Positions 25,389-32,698 of a stretch of DNA of 64,000 nucleotides are shown here, piece by piece. The notes under the pieces were generated by a model. That model saw only the letters and a program-made list of their open reading frames with translations. It had not been told where the DNA came from and searched no databases. Origin of the DNA: Amycolatopsis sp. A133 (GTDB lineage Bacteria; Actinomycetota; Actinomycetes; Mycobacteriales; Pseudonocardiaceae); contig NZ_JAVHJU010000023.1 of NCBI RefSeq assembly GCF_031082405.1, forward strand, positions 62,001-126,000, given 5' to 3'. The translations under genes were made by a program, and so were the position numbers. The first letter of the stretch is position 1; the number at the start of each line of letters is the position of its first letter.

Positions 25389-25394
25389 TACAAT
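25389..25394 (+). promoter_or_regulatory. -10 element of the divergent regulator
   Basis: TACAAT is a good -10 hexamer about 30 bp before the regulator's start codon. The -35 region (around 25366-25371) is poor and lies in an inverted repeat, as expected for a regulated promoter. Confidence 0.45.
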
Positions 25395-25423
25395 CGTCGC
25401 CGTGCAGCTTGGAGGTACCGGTT

Positions 25424-26329
25424 GTGGCTCAGTCTGACCCCAACGTTCGTGCAGCAGGCGCTCTTCTAGCCCGGCTCCTTGCCGAATCTCCGCCCTATCG
25501 GGCGAAGTGGCGGGCCTTGACCTCGCGAGTCGCGGGGAAGCTGAATCAGTCCGCGATCGCGAAAGTGATCGAACACCATTTGTGGGAACAAGACCCGACA
25601 GGCACTGAGCGTACGGCGCGCATGCTCAAGGACCGGGTGGGCCGAGCCTTGACCGGACAGAGTCTCTCGTACGAGACGCTGACCTGGTTCCTGGAAGCGT
25701 TCGAAATGACGGACACGGACCGAAGGCACCTTCGCGAGGTCTACGAAGGCCGGCACACGCCGACCAGTGAGATCGCCCATACGCTACGAAGCAGGCGAGA
25801 GATGATCCGCGGGCAGCGGCATCGCACGATCAACCTGGTCGAACGGTATGACGTCACCGACGGGCGCCTGAGCGTGCGCCGCACGGTGCACACGATCCGG
25901 GCGATCGAGGACGGCGTCGACATCTACCTCTTCAACCACGAGCCGGAAGCCTCTCGTATCGAGGTCGCCTACGGTGGGCAGCTCGGGCAGAGTCATGAGT
26001 ACGGTCGCGGACTGCGCAGCGTCGAAATCGAGCTTGACCGGCCGTTGCAGAAAGACGAGACAGCGGCGCTCGAGTACTGTGCTGTCTTCGACCGGCGTTC
26101 CGCGGGTCTGACGGAAGTGCGAAGGGCGGCGTTCGCCAGAGCCGAGAACGTCGACATGGCCGTCGCGTTCACCGGCAGGGTCCCACGCCGAGTTTGGTGG
26201 TGTGTGTGGGCGGACCACCTAGACGGCTCACCGGTCGACGAGAAACCGATCGAGCTTGTCAACTCCGCAACGAGGAGGTTCGTCCGGTCGATGGAGAACA
26301 CGGTCGTGGGATTCCGGTGGGTATGGTGA
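25424..26329 (+). CDS. HTH regulator with C-terminal beta module (shared with gene at 28125)
   Basis: 301 residues from GTG 25424, with GGAGGT 7 nt upstream, which is decisive over longer starts. The N-terminal ~110 residues look like an Xre-type DNA-binding region (LNQSAIAKVIEHHLWEQDPT, GQSLSYETLTWFLEAFEMTD, DTDRRHLREVYEGRHTP). The C-terminal ~170 residues are beta-rich (LGQSHEYGRGLRSVEIELDR, PRRVWWCVWADHLDGSP, ending VVGFRWVW). The same elements end the protein at 28125-29063, so they are a mobile module of unknown ligand. It is divergent from the two unknown genes at 23754-25213 and probably controls them. Confidence 0.75.
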   Translation: MAQSDPNVRAAGALLARLLAESPPYRAKWRALTSRVAGKLNQSAIAKVIEHHLWEQDPTGTERTARMLKDRVGRALTGQSLSYETLTWFLEAFEMTDTDRRHLREVYEGRHTPTSEIAHTLRSRREMIRGQRHRTINLVERYDVTDGRLSVRRTVHTIRAIEDGVDIYLFNHEPEASRIEVAYGGQLGQSHEYGRGLRSVEIELDRPLQKDETAALEYCAVFDRRSAGLTEVRRAAFARAENVDMAVAFTGRVPRRVWWCVWADHLDGSPVDEKPIELVNSATRRFVRSMENTVVGFRWVW

Positions 26330-26372
26330 TGACGACCCGGTCGGCAGTGGCGGTCACCCGGTCCACCGAGGA

Positions 26373-26834
26373 CTAACCCACGTTGACCGGTTCCCCGCTC
26401 TCCCGCGCCTCCTGCGCACCCCGCACCGCGAGCCGGTCCGCTCGTTCGTTCTCCGGGTGCCCAGCGTGGCCCTTGACCCACAGCCACTCGACCTCGTGCT
26501 CGCCCACCGCCGCGTCGAGGCGCTGCCAGAGGTCCGCGTTCTTCACCGGTTCGCGGGCCGTCGTCTGCCAGCCGTTCTTCTTCCAGCGGGGCAGCCACTG
26601 CGTGATTCCGTTGCGCACGTACGTGCTGTCCGTGTACACGCGCACCTGGGACGGGCGGGTCAGGCTCTCCAGTGCGCGGATCGGCGCCGTCAGCTCCATG
26701 CGGTTGTTCGTCGTCGGGGTGGCCTCGCCGCCGTACAGCTCGCGCTCGTGCCTGCCGTAGCGCAGCACCGCGCCCCAGCCGCCCGGTCCGGGGTTCCCGC
26801 TGCACGCGCCGTCGGTGTAGATCTCCACGTCCAC
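26373..26834 (-). CDS. rnhA: Ribonuclease HI
   Basis: 153 residues, the usual length. The DEDD catalytic set is visible: Asp8 in EIYTDGACSGNPG, Glu in TNNRMELTAPIRALE, Asp in VYTDSTYVRNGI and the C-terminal Asp in ENERADRLA. It cleaves RNA in RNA:DNA hybrids in the cytosol. It converges with the regulator gene, and a divergent Crp-type gene starts about 75 bp from its 5' end. Confidence 0.96.
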   Translation of the reverse strand: MDVEIYTDGACSGNPGPGGWGAVLRYGRHERELYGGEATPTTNNRMELTAPIRALESLTRPSQVRVYTDSTYVRNGITQWLPRWKKNGWQTTAREPVKNADLWQRLDAAVGEHEVEWLWVKGHAGHPENERADRLAVRGAQEARESGEPVNVG

Positions 26835-26908
26835 GCGGCGACCCTACCGGTCTCGGCTCTCGCCCAACTCCGCCACGCCGGGTTACGGTGGTGATCCGGA
26901 GGGGAGCC

Positions 26909-27613
26909 ATGAGCGGGCACGACGACACGGCGGAGGGGGCGCTCCTGACTTACCTCGCCGACGCCGATCGCGAGTACCTGCTCGCCCGCGGCACCCGCCG
27001 CCGGTTCCGCGCGAACGACGTCGTGCTCATGGAGGGCGACCCGTCGGACCACGTCCACGTGCTGGTCGCCGGCTGGGTGCGCGTCTCCACGATCGTCGAG
27101 GACGGCCGCGAGGTGCTCTTCGGGCTGCGCGGCCCCGGCGAAGTGCTGGGCGATCTCGCGGCGGTCACCGGACGGCCGCGGTCGGCGTCGGTGCGCGCGA
27201 TCGAACCCTGCACCGTCTTCCAGCTGACCGGCGCGGAGTTCGTCGACGTCCTGCACGCCCGGCCCGCGATCGCCATCGCGACGATCAAGACGGTCGCGGC
27301 CCGGCTCCGCAACGCCGAGTCCGCCCGGGTCGACTCGGCCGCCTTCGACGTCAGCCGCCGGGTCGCCGTGGTCCTGGTGCGGTTGGCCGAGGAACACGGC
27401 CGGACCGTGGCCGAGGGGGTGGTCGTCGACGCGCTGTCGCAGGAGGACATCGCCGCGCAGATCGGCGCCGCCCGGCGTACCGTCGCACGGGCGTTGCGCG
27501 TGCTGCGCGAGCGCGGGATCGTCGAGACCGGCCGTCGCCGGTTCCTCATCCGCGAGCCGCGGGTCCTGCGCGCCTTCGCCCGTTCTGAGCCAAACGGCAC
27601 ACACCACCCGTGA
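26909..27613 (+). CDS. Crp/Fnr family transcriptional regulator
   Basis: 234 residues from ATG 26909, with a long purine-rich ribosome site GGAGGGGAG. The N-terminal cyclic-nucleotide-binding beta-roll (about 25-135) contains VLMEGDPSDHVHVLVAGWVR and FGLRGPGEVLGDLAAVTGRP. The C-terminal winged helix has LSQEDIAAQIGAARRTVARA (about 185-204). There are no cysteines for an Fe-S cluster, so it is cAMP- or other effector-type rather than Fnr. It could regulate the small-peptide genes immediately downstream (position only). Confidence 0.9.
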   Translation: MSGHDDTAEGALLTYLADADREYLLARGTRRRFRANDVVLMEGDPSDHVHVLVAGWVRVSTIVEDGREVLFGLRGPGEVLGDLAAVTGRPRSASVRAIEPCTVFQLTGAEFVDVLHARPAIAIATIKTVAARLRNAESARVDSAAFDVSRRVAVVLVRLAEEHGRTVAEGVVVDALSQEDIAAQIGAARRTVARALRVLRERGIVETGRRRFLIREPRVLRAFARSEPNGTHHP

Positions 27614-27724
27614 CAGCGGACATCTGACGGACGCCGCCGCCCGGCGATCCTGGAACCCGGCCGGAAAGAAAAACAATGCCACCGGCCGGATTTCCATTTC
27701 GAGCGAGGTCGGGGAGTCCTTGTC

Positions 27725-27892
27725 GTGAACGTCTACTGCAGAATTTTGACCCTGGTGAAATCGGTCTTCGCCGCGTTCGTGGCCGGTGCCGTCGCGGGTT
27801 TCGTCGCGGCCGCCGGAAGCGCGGCGGAACCGGCCGCGCCGACGTTCCACGGCTCCGCGCCGCTCTCCGCCTCGGCCTGGGTACAGCGATGA
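27725..27892 (+). CDS. Small putative exported peptide, 55 residues
   Basis: GTG 27725 is preceded by GGGGAG at 8 nt. The first 35 residues look like a signal/anchor: MNVYCRILTLVKSVFAAFVA then GAVAGFVAAAG with small residues before AEPAAPTFHG, consistent with AXA cleavage. About 22 residues would then be released (ending SASAWVQR). The frame shows GC-rich third positions typical of genes here. It is followed 13 bp later by a 14-codon ORF and a strong terminator. I do not recognise the family; a secreted peptide or bacteriocin/signal precursor is possible. Confidence 0.55.
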   Translation: MNVYCRILTLVKSVFAAFVAGAVAGFVAAAGSAAEPAAPTFHGSAPLSASAWVQR

Positions 27893-27905
27893 GGAGGTGT
27901 GTGTG

Positions 27906-27950
27906 ATGGAGAGCCACTCGATCTGGGCCCTGATCTTCGGGGCCGGCTGA
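27906..27950 (+). CDS. Possible 14-residue peptide ORF
   Basis: ATG 27906 follows a strong GAGGAGG (27891-27897) at good distance and encodes MESHSIWALIFGAG before TGA. The ribosome site overlaps the stop region of the preceding 55-residue ORF, so the two may be coupled. The next feature is a terminator, so there is no longer gene for the ribosome site to serve in this frame. Confidence 0.45.
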   Translation: MESHSIWALIFGAG

Positions 27951-27962
27951 CCCGCGGTGAGA

Positions 27963-27999
27963 CCCGGCCGGCCGGCTCGTGGGGGGCCGGCCGGCCGGG
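27963..27999 (+). terminator. Very strong terminator hairpin after the small ORFs
   Basis: CCCGGCCGGCCGGC (27963-27976) and GCCGGCCGGCCGGG (27986-27999) are perfectly complementary over 14 bp, with a 9-nt loop. It closes the 27725-27950 small-ORF unit. Confidence 0.85.
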
Positions 28000-28124
28000 C
28001 ATTCGCGCGAATACCGGTGTCCGGCATTTGTCCTGCTTTCGCGGAACTGCTCCTGGTAACGTGAGCATTTCTTCCGCGGGGAAATCGAGGGGGTGGGACG
28101 ACGGAAGAGCACACCCTCCCGTTC

Positions 28125-29063
28125 GTGCGCGAGCTGAACGAACTGCGCCGCGGCCGCGGGCTGGACGCGGCCGACCTGCACCAGCGGATCGGCCCGTACC
28201 TGCGAGCGGCGTGCGCCATCACCGAAGCCGACCAGCCCGCGGCCGCGCGCCAGAAGCTCGTGCTGCGCCTGACCGAACTCTGCGGGCGGCTGCCGCCGGA
28301 CCTGAAGCTGGCCGCGCTGGCCGCGCTCGGCCTGCACGAGGAGGCCGCGGGGGAGTTCCTCGACCGGCGGATCTCCTGGCTGGCCAGCGTGCTCGACCGT
28401 GACCCCCGCACCGCCCGCCGCCGGATCGACCTCGCGTTCCGCCGGCTCGACGAGCTGCTCGGCGCGCCCGCGCCCCGCGGTGACCTGCACCCGCTGGCCG
28501 GCTGGTACGTCGAGTCGATGAAGGCGATGCTGCGGCTCGACCGCGACCCGCCGGAGCTGCAGGAGGAACGCCGGATCGTCGCGGAGGTCGACGAGCTCGA
28601 CGAGCTGGTCCTGCCGTTCAGCGTGCCGGCCGAAGCGGGCAGCGACCCGCTGCCGGACATCACCGCCGACGCGCTGTTCGGCGGCGAAATCGTCGAAGCG
28701 CGCCAGGTTTCGGCGAGCCACGCGCAGTTCGTCATGCGGCTGCCGAGCCCGCTGCGGCTCGGCCAGCGGCACGAGTACGGCATCCGGTTCACGCCGCAGC
28801 GCACCGAACTGCGGCCCTACTACGCCATGACCCCGCTTCGCCGGTGCGAAGAGTTCTCGGTGCGGGTCCGCTTCGACCGCGCCGCGCCGCCCTCGCGGGT
28901 GTGGCGGCTCAACGGCGTGCCAGGCCGGGTGGTCGACGACGGCGTCGATTCGGGCGACGCGCTGACCGTCAACCGGGTCGGCGAGGTCGGGCTCGAGTTC
29001 CACGACCTGCACCAGGGCCTCAGCTACGGGCTGCAGTGGTCGTTCGGCCCGCGGGAGCACTGA
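28125..29063 (+). CDS. Unknown regulator-like protein with HEYG/beta C-terminal module
   Basis: 312 residues from GTG 28125; no better start is found although the ribosome site is weak. The N-terminal ~115 residues are helical (LRRGRGLDAADLHQRIGPYL, LGLHEEAAGEFLDRRISWLA, DPRTARRRIDLAFRRLDELL), ending in a helix-turn-helix-like segment. The C-terminal ~130 residues share elements with the regulator at 25424: LGQRHEYGIRF, PPSRVWRLNGVPG and the end GLSYGLQWSF. This type is common in actinobacterial genomes without an assigned function. It sits just downstream of the small-peptide unit, whose terminator separates their transcripts. Confidence 0.7.
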   Translation: MRELNELRRGRGLDAADLHQRIGPYLRAACAITEADQPAAARQKLVLRLTELCGRLPPDLKLAALAALGLHEEAAGEFLDRRISWLASVLDRDPRTARRRIDLAFRRLDELLGAPAPRGDLHPLAGWYVESMKAMLRLDRDPPELQEERRIVAEVDELDELVLPFSVPAEAGSDPLPDITADALFGGEIVEARQVSASHAQFVMRLPSPLRLGQRHEYGIRFTPQRTELRPYYAMTPLRRCEEFSVRVRFDRAAPPSRVWRLNGVPGRVVDDGVDSGDALTVNRVGEVGLEFHDLHQGLSYGLQWSFGPREH

Positions 29064-29191
29064 GGCGGCGATGCGCACCGGCCCGGCCGGCGGCCGGTCG
29101 CGTGGCTGCAGGCGGGTCCGGATGCTGGGACGCGGAATAGCGCCGCGGGCGACGGGTTGGCACCGTCGTAGCCGACGGGAAGGGGCCCGCG

Positions 29192-29974
29192 ATGAGCACG
29201 TTCACGCAGGAGTGGCAGGACTGGAAGGCCCGGCGCGAGGCCGACCTCGCGGAGCCGCACGGCTGGCTGGCGCTGGTTTCGCTGGACTGGCTGACCGGCA
29301 GGCCGCGGGAGTACCCGGGCATCCCCGGCCGCTGGTGGCAGGACGCGGACGCGGCGTACGTCGACCCGGCGGGCGCCTCGCTGTCCCACGAAGGCGAACC
29401 GGTCACCGGCGTCCGACGGTTCGAGCTGGTCAACAGCGGCGCGGGCACGCGGGTGCTGGCCGGCGACATCGAGATCGAGGTGGCCCGCCGCTCGGGGTAC
29501 CTGATCCGCGTCCACGACCCCAAGGCCGAAGTGCTGCGCGAGTTCCGCGGGGTCCCGGCGTACGAGCCGTCGCCGTCCTGGGTGCTGGCCGGGCGGTTCG
29601 AGCCGTTCGCCTCGCCGAGGCCCACGACGGTCGGTGCCGTGGTGGAGGGACTGAGCCACGTCTACACGGCGCCGGGCGTGGTCCGCTTCTCCCGCGATGG
29701 CGAATCGCACACCCTGACCGCGTTCAACGGCAAGGACGGGGGCTTGAGCATCCTGTTCACCGACGCGACGAGCGGGGTCACGACCTACGCGGCCAACCGG
29801 TCGCTGCCGGTCGGCGCGCCGGCCGCGGACGGCTCGGTGACGCTCGACTTCAACCGCGCGGTGAACCTGCCGTGCGCGTTCACCGACTTCGCGACCTGCC
29901 CGCTGCCGCCGGCGGGCAACCACCTGCCGTTCGCCGTCGAGGCGGGGGAGAAGATCCCGCACGAGCGCGGGTGA
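29192..29974 (+). CDS. DUF1684 family protein
   Basis: 260 residues from ATG 29192, with GGGAAGGGG upstream. The family pattern is plain: an N-terminal WQDWKARREADLAEPHGWLA, then LVSLDWLTG, and the conserved C-terminal DFNRAVNLPCAFTDFATCPL followed by PAGNHLPFAVEAGEK. DUF1684 proteins are widespread and biochemically uncharacterised; there is no signal peptide. It converges with the AMIN-like secreted protein. Confidence 0.88.
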   Translation: MSTFTQEWQDWKARREADLAEPHGWLALVSLDWLTGRPREYPGIPGRWWQDADAAYVDPAGASLSHEGEPVTGVRRFELVNSGAGTRVLAGDIEIEVARRSGYLIRVHDPKAEVLREFRGVPAYEPSPSWVLAGRFEPFASPRPTTVGAVVEGLSHVYTAPGVVRFSRDGESHTLTAFNGKDGGLSILFTDATSGVTTYAANRSLPVGAPAADGSVTLDFNRAVNLPCAFTDFATCPLPPAGNHLPFAVEAGEKIPHERG

Positions 29975-29989
29975 CTCCCCCGCCCGCCT

Positions 29990-30481
29990 TCAGTGGGCGA
30001 CGTCGATCACGATGCGGTTGGGCGAGGTGAGCGTGAAGACGTTCACCGTCGTCCGCGACCGCACACCGAGCCCGATCGAGAGGTGCGCCTCGAAGTCCCC
30101 GGTGACGGCGACGGCCATCACGTTCTGCAGGTTCCGCGTCCGGAACTTCTGCGGCCCGGGGTAGGTGGGGTTCCCGTTGACGTCGTGCGCGGCCGCGGGG
30201 GTGGCGGTGACGTTGACGAAGTACTCCCCGGTGAGCCACACGACTTCCCCGCTGGGGTCGGCGGTGAGCTCGTCGGCGAGCTGGTGGGAGACGGCGGGTG
30301 CGGGCCCGGAGCTCAGGTCGAGCACGACCCGGTCGAAGCCGGTGTTGAGCCCGGTCCGGATGTTCGTCATGGCCGGGATGACGGGAGCGGCGCCTTGGGC
30401 GGGCGACGCCGCGGCGACGATCCCGCCCCCGGCGAGCAGCAGGGTGACGGCGGCGAGCGCGCGCCGGTGGGGTCTGGACAT
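29990..30481 (-). CDS. Secreted AMIN-like domain protein
   Basis: 163 residues with a signal peptide (RRALAAVTLLLAGGGIVAAA, cleavage near ASPAQGA). The mature part has AMIN-like features: FDRVVLDLSSGPAPAVSHQL, near the middle FRTRNLQNVMAVAVTGDFEA, and the end RIVIDVAH. AMIN-type domains bind cell-wall polymers in other bacteria, so a cell-envelope role is likely but unproven. An ATG at 30479-30481 gives the start; GGAGG lies 9 nt before it. Confidence 0.82.
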   Translation of the reverse strand: MSRPHRRALAAVTLLLAGGGIVAAASPAQGAAPVIPAMTNIRTGLNTGFDRVVLDLSSGPAPAVSHQLADELTADPSGEVVWLTGEYFVNVTATPAAAHDVNGNPTYPGPQKFRTRNLQNVMAVAVTGDFEAHLSIGLGVRSRTTVNVFTLTSPNRIVIDVAH

Positions 30482-30612
30482 GGTGGGCCTCCTGGCGGAG
30501 AGAACCGATGGAAGTCCCAGCGCTGGGTTTGCGGGAGACGCCCGGTTCGTCCGGTCCGTTGCCCGGAGGCGGCGTTTGACGCCCCAAGCGTTACCCGGCT
30601 GCGCCGACCGTG

Positions 30613-31851
30613 TCAGCGGCGTCGTTCGAGGGTCAGCGAGAGAATCGATCCGTCGGCCGTCGCCGAGTAGACGGTGTCCGATCCTGCTTGATCCGGGGCC
30701 GGTGACTCGCGCAAGCGCTCGGCGAAAACGCGTTGCGCCTCCATGATCGCCCCGGCGGACCCTTCCGACAGCGAATCGTCGATCGACCGAGCGATGCCGT
30801 ACTCGACGGTGAGCTGTTCCTGGTCGAAGCCGAAGGTGAAACTGGTACCCCGCGCCTCTTCGACCGGCGTGGAGAACGTCCGCCGTTCCCGCACCCGCCG
30901 CTCGATGCGACGTTCCATCACTTCCGGTGCCCAGCGCCGGAGCGCACCGAGGTTGCTGCCGAAGTCGGCGAGCACCGCCCAGGACGCCCGCACGGAGGCG
31001 CCGGCGATCTCGGCCGCCGAGGCGTCGGATCGGTCGGCCTCGAAGCGGAAGTTCCGGACACGATCGATCGTCTCCGCCGTGACTTCGTAGGCTGGTTCGT
31101 CATCGTCACCCGGGTCGACGGCCAGATAAGACGTTTTGTTCTCGGCGGTGATGACCGTGGTGGCCAGGCCGTGGGGCACCCGCCCGCCGATCGTGACACC
31201 GTCGAGCTGGCCCACGGCCCTGGCGAGCTGGGGCACGGCGTGGCCGGCGTTCTTCGTTCCCTTGCATTCGAGCACCCGCACCAGGTATCGAGTGCTGTCC
31301 CGGGGATCGGCGCCGACGAGGAGGTAGTCGGGACGCTGGGTGCCGATGTGCTGCACCGCCGAACTCGGTCCGAACACGTAACGAGCGTCCAGCGCCACAT
31401 CGATGTCGACTACCGCCCGCAGATCGGCCACGCCGGTCGTTTCGAACCAGCGTTTGGCCAGCGCCGTCCCGAAGGCGATGCCCATCTCTTCCGAGGTCAC
31501 GCGCCGCTGGTTGCCGGATATGCGGCGGCCGGCTTCGCTCAGCGTGAGCCGGGGAAGCCGGGAATGGGTGTAGTCGTGGGCGAAGAAGCCCAGGTAGCGC
31601 AGAAGGCCCCATCGCAGGTACACGTCGAGCACGTCGTCCTGATAGCGCGGCCGCGTCACGTAGGACAGCCAGTGCAACGCTTCGAGTGGCCGGAGGGCGA
31701 TGCCGTCCGCCAAACCTTCCGCGGGGCACAAGGGTTTGCCGGGTGCGGTGAACCCCTTTTGCTTCTGAATCTGCCGCACCAGGGCATCGTCACTGCGCCC
31801 GGGCAGCCGCACCGGGGTGCCGATGACCTTGAAAGCTCCCGCGAGATCCAC
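30613..31851 (-). CDS. Unknown protein with PD-(D/E)XK-type nuclease signature
   Basis: 412 residues from GTG 31851. Longer starts would place a perfect 10-bp terminator hairpin (31880-31904) inside the gene. The middle contains a restriction-endonuclease-like core: RPDYLLVGADPR (Asp175) about 20 residues before RVLECKGTKNAG (Glu195, Lys197), the spacing of PD-(D/E)XK enzymes. Flanking parts are helical, with VYLRWGLLRYLGFFAHDYTH near 78-96 and a beta-rich end (TSFTFGFDQEQLTVEYGIA). I do not recognise the family. Slightly lower GC than neighbours and isolated position suggest an acquired defence- or repair-related gene (inference). Confidence 0.7.
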   Translation of the reverse strand: MDLAGAFKVIGTPVRLPGRSDDALVRQIQKQKGFTAPGKPLCPAEGLADGIALRPLEALHWLSYVTRPRYQDDVLDVYLRWGLLRYLGFFAHDYTHSRLPRLTLSEAGRRISGNQRRVTSEEMGIAFGTALAKRWFETTGVADLRAVVDIDVALDARYVFGPSSAVQHIGTQRPDYLLVGADPRDSTRYLVRVLECKGTKNAGHAVPQLARAVGQLDGVTIGGRVPHGLATTVITAENKTSYLAVDPGDDDEPAYEVTAETIDRVRNFRFEADRSDASAAEIAGASVRASWAVLADFGSNLGALRRWAPEVMERRIERRVRERRTFSTPVEEARGTSFTFGFDQEQLTVEYGIARSIDDSLSEGSAGAIMEAQRVFAERLRESPAPDQAGSDTVYSATADGSILSLTLERRR

Positions 31852-31879
31852 TTCGGCCCCGGATGTTCTGTCGTCGGAC

Positions 31880-31904
31880 GGGGGGCTGCGTGAGGCAGCC
31901 CCCC
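31880..31904 (-). terminator. Terminator of the metallo-beta-lactamase gene
   Basis: GGGGGGCTGC (31880-31889) and GCAGCCCCCC (31895-31904) form a perfect 10-bp stem with a 5-nt loop, 7 bp past the lactamase-fold gene's stop. It lies just before the preferred start of the downstream nuclease-like gene. Confidence 0.8.
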
Positions 31905-31910
31905 GGTTGC

Positions 31911-32588
31911 TCACCAGCCGCGCTCGCGCCACTCCTGCAGCTTCGGCCGTTCCGCGCCCAGCGTCGAGTCGTCCCCGTGCCCCGGGTAGAACCACGTCTC
32001 GTCCGGCAACTCCCCGAAGATCCGCGTCTCGACGTCGTCCAGCAACGACGTGAAGTTCTCCGGTGACGCCGTCTTGCCCACCCCGCCCGGGAACAGCGAG
32101 TCCCCGGTGAACAGGTGCGGGATGCCGGCCGGGTCGCGGTACAGCAGGGCGATCGAGCCCGGCGTGTGCCCCCGCAGGTGGATGACCGAAAGCGTGACCT
32201 GGCCCACCGACAGCGTGTCCCCGTGCTCCACGAGGAAGTCCGGCGGCACCGGCAACGGCGCGGCGTCCAGCGGGTGGGCCGCGGTGTTGGCGCCGTTCGC
32301 GCCGGCCACCGCGCCCAGTGCCTGCCAGTGGTCCTGGTGCTGGTGGGTGGTGACGACCGTCCGCAACGCAGGCCGGTCCGGGCCGTGGCCGATGAGGTCG
32401 GAGATGCGCTCGGGGTCGTTCGCCGCGTCGATCAGCAGCGCCTCGTTCGACTCCCGGCACACCAGCAGGTACGCGTTGTTGTCCATCGGGCCGACGGACA
32501 GCTTGGTGATGGTCAGCGCGTCGAGGGTCCGCCTGGTGGCGTCGCCGCCCGGGTCGACGTGCCCGGTGTAGGTCTCCACGATGTTCAC
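31911..32588 (-). CDS. Metallo-beta-lactamase-fold hydrolase (glyoxalase II-like)
   Basis: 225 residues from GTG 32588 (32606 is possible). The zinc motif is THQHQDHW (His82, His84, Asp86, His87), with RGHTPGSIALL, FTGDSLFPGG and YPGHGDDSTLG supplying the other ligands. This arrangement is typical of glyoxalase II-like thioesterases of actinobacteria. It probably hydrolyses a small thioester in the cytosol; the substrate is unknown. It is divergent from the acyltransferase gene 110 bp away and ends in its own terminator. Confidence 0.92.
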   Translation of the reverse strand: MNIVETYTGHVDPGGDATRRTLDALTITKLSVGPMDNNAYLLVCRESNEALLIDAANDPERISDLIGHGPDRPALRTVVTTHQHQDHWQALGAVAGANGANTAAHPLDAAPLPVPPDFLVEHGDTLSVGQVTLSVIHLRGHTPGSIALLYRDPAGIPHLFTGDSLFPGGVGKTASPENFTSLLDDVETRIFGELPDETWFYPGHGDDSTLGAERPKLQEWRERGW

Positions 32589-32698
32589 CGTGCACACGGT
32601 AGTCGTTTCACTCCAAGCGGTTCCACCCGCACAAGCGTCCGCACCCCCCGCCACGTAGGCTCACGGCGACCCCCGCCAGCCCCGACCTCAGGACGACC

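Noticed and set aside
23681..26372. Insertion sequence or prophage
   Set aside because: No transposase, integrase or terminal repeats were seen despite the different composition.
27676..27906. 76-codon ORF overlapping the small-peptide gene
   Set aside because: Arginine-rich and no hydrophobic signal; the 55-residue frame at 27725 has the better ribosome site and composition.
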